Assembly (NCBI RefSeq): GCF_001673365.1
Contig: NZ_LZLS01000214.1
Coordinates: 50,612 to 114,611, forward strand
Direction: 5' to 3'
Length of the DNA: 64,000 nucleotides
Source: Mycobacterium asiaticum
GTDB lineage: Bacteria > Actinomycetota > Actinomycetes > Mycobacteriales > Mycobacteriaceae
Made by a program: the position numbers and the translations under genes. The notes beneath the pieces are model-generated. The model saw only the letters and a list, made by a program, of their open reading frames with translations. It was not told the DNA's origin and ran no database searches. Numbering within the stretch: the stretch's first letter is position 1; each line of letters begins with the position of its first letter. This document shows, one piece after another, positions 63,937-64,000 of the stretch.

Positions 63937-63978
63937 TTCATGAGTCACACCGGTCCCAGAACCTAGACCATGTGTCTG

Positions 63979-64000
63979 TTTGCCCGCCTCTGCGCGACAA
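63979..64000. repeat. Truncated copy of the palindrome seen before pyrR
   Basis: The last 22 bases match the left arm of the 10176-10248 palindrome at 19 positions. The expected right arm would lie just outside the window. Confidence 0.45.

Overview
The window is chromosomal DNA of a slow-growing Mycobacterium related to, but distinct from, the M. tuberculosis complex. The base composition is high GC, GTG starts and ATGA stop/start overlaps are common, lipoboxes and a PE_PGRS gene are present, and the gene order from about 2.5 kb to the right end follows M. tuberculosis Rv1367c to Rv1438 with losses and insertions. The species is not determined; the assignment rests on my recall of M. tuberculosis proteins, not on a database search.

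Left end (1-10.1 kb): the C-terminal part of a PLP basic-amino-acid decarboxylase; an FAD monooxygenase; a GNAT acetyltransferase coupled to a serine beta-lactamase-like protein; the lipoprotein gene lprF; and a tightly overlapping lipid cassette (cytochrome b5/desaturase-like protein, type III polyketide synthase pks18, sulfotransferase) behind a leader that can fold into several hairpins. A SAM methyltransferase and a small secreted CBM2 protein follow.

Pyrimidine and housekeeping block (10.4-23.9 kb): pyrR-pyrB-pyrC-Rv1382-like-carA-carB-pyrF with overlapping junctions and a PyrR-type leader; then mihF, gmk, rpoZ, coaBC and metK. carA and carB are separated by a 92-bp insertion-like element flanked by 11-bp direct repeats. 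A 690-bp stretch before mihF holds no recognisable gene.

Lipid and regulator block (23.9-34 kb): a minus-strand group lipI-nlhH-Baeyer-Villiger monooxygenase-flavin oxidoreductase, a YhhN membrane protein, priA, a PE_PGRS gene broken by a frameshift in its PE domain, and a MarR regulator facing a methyltransferase.

Translation, riboflavin and cell-envelope block (34-49.2 kb): fmt-rsmB-rpe-ribG in overlap, convergent with lprG-p55 (glycolipid export), then ribC, ribA2-ribH-Rv1417-like-lprH, and uvrC-rapZ-cuvA-whiA. The riboflavin genes together cover most of the pathway from GTP and ribulose-5-phosphate to riboflavin.

Right part (49.2-64 kb): a WS/DGAT acyltransferase, a minus-strand lipid operon (acyltransferase, fadD12, lipO), a PucR-type regulator, a DUF3556 membrane protein with an unusual in-frame upstream coding segment, a phytoene-dehydrogenase-like oxidoreductase, a secreted Pro/Gly/Ala/Val-rich protein with a hexapeptide repeat array, and gap-pgk-tpiA. 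At least twelve genes carry a TANNNT -10 hexamer only 6-8 bases before the start codon, as expected of leaderless mycobacterial mRNAs. Several families of intergenic palindromes mark operon borders. No tRNA, rRNA, insertion sequence with transposase, prophage or CRISPR array was seen.
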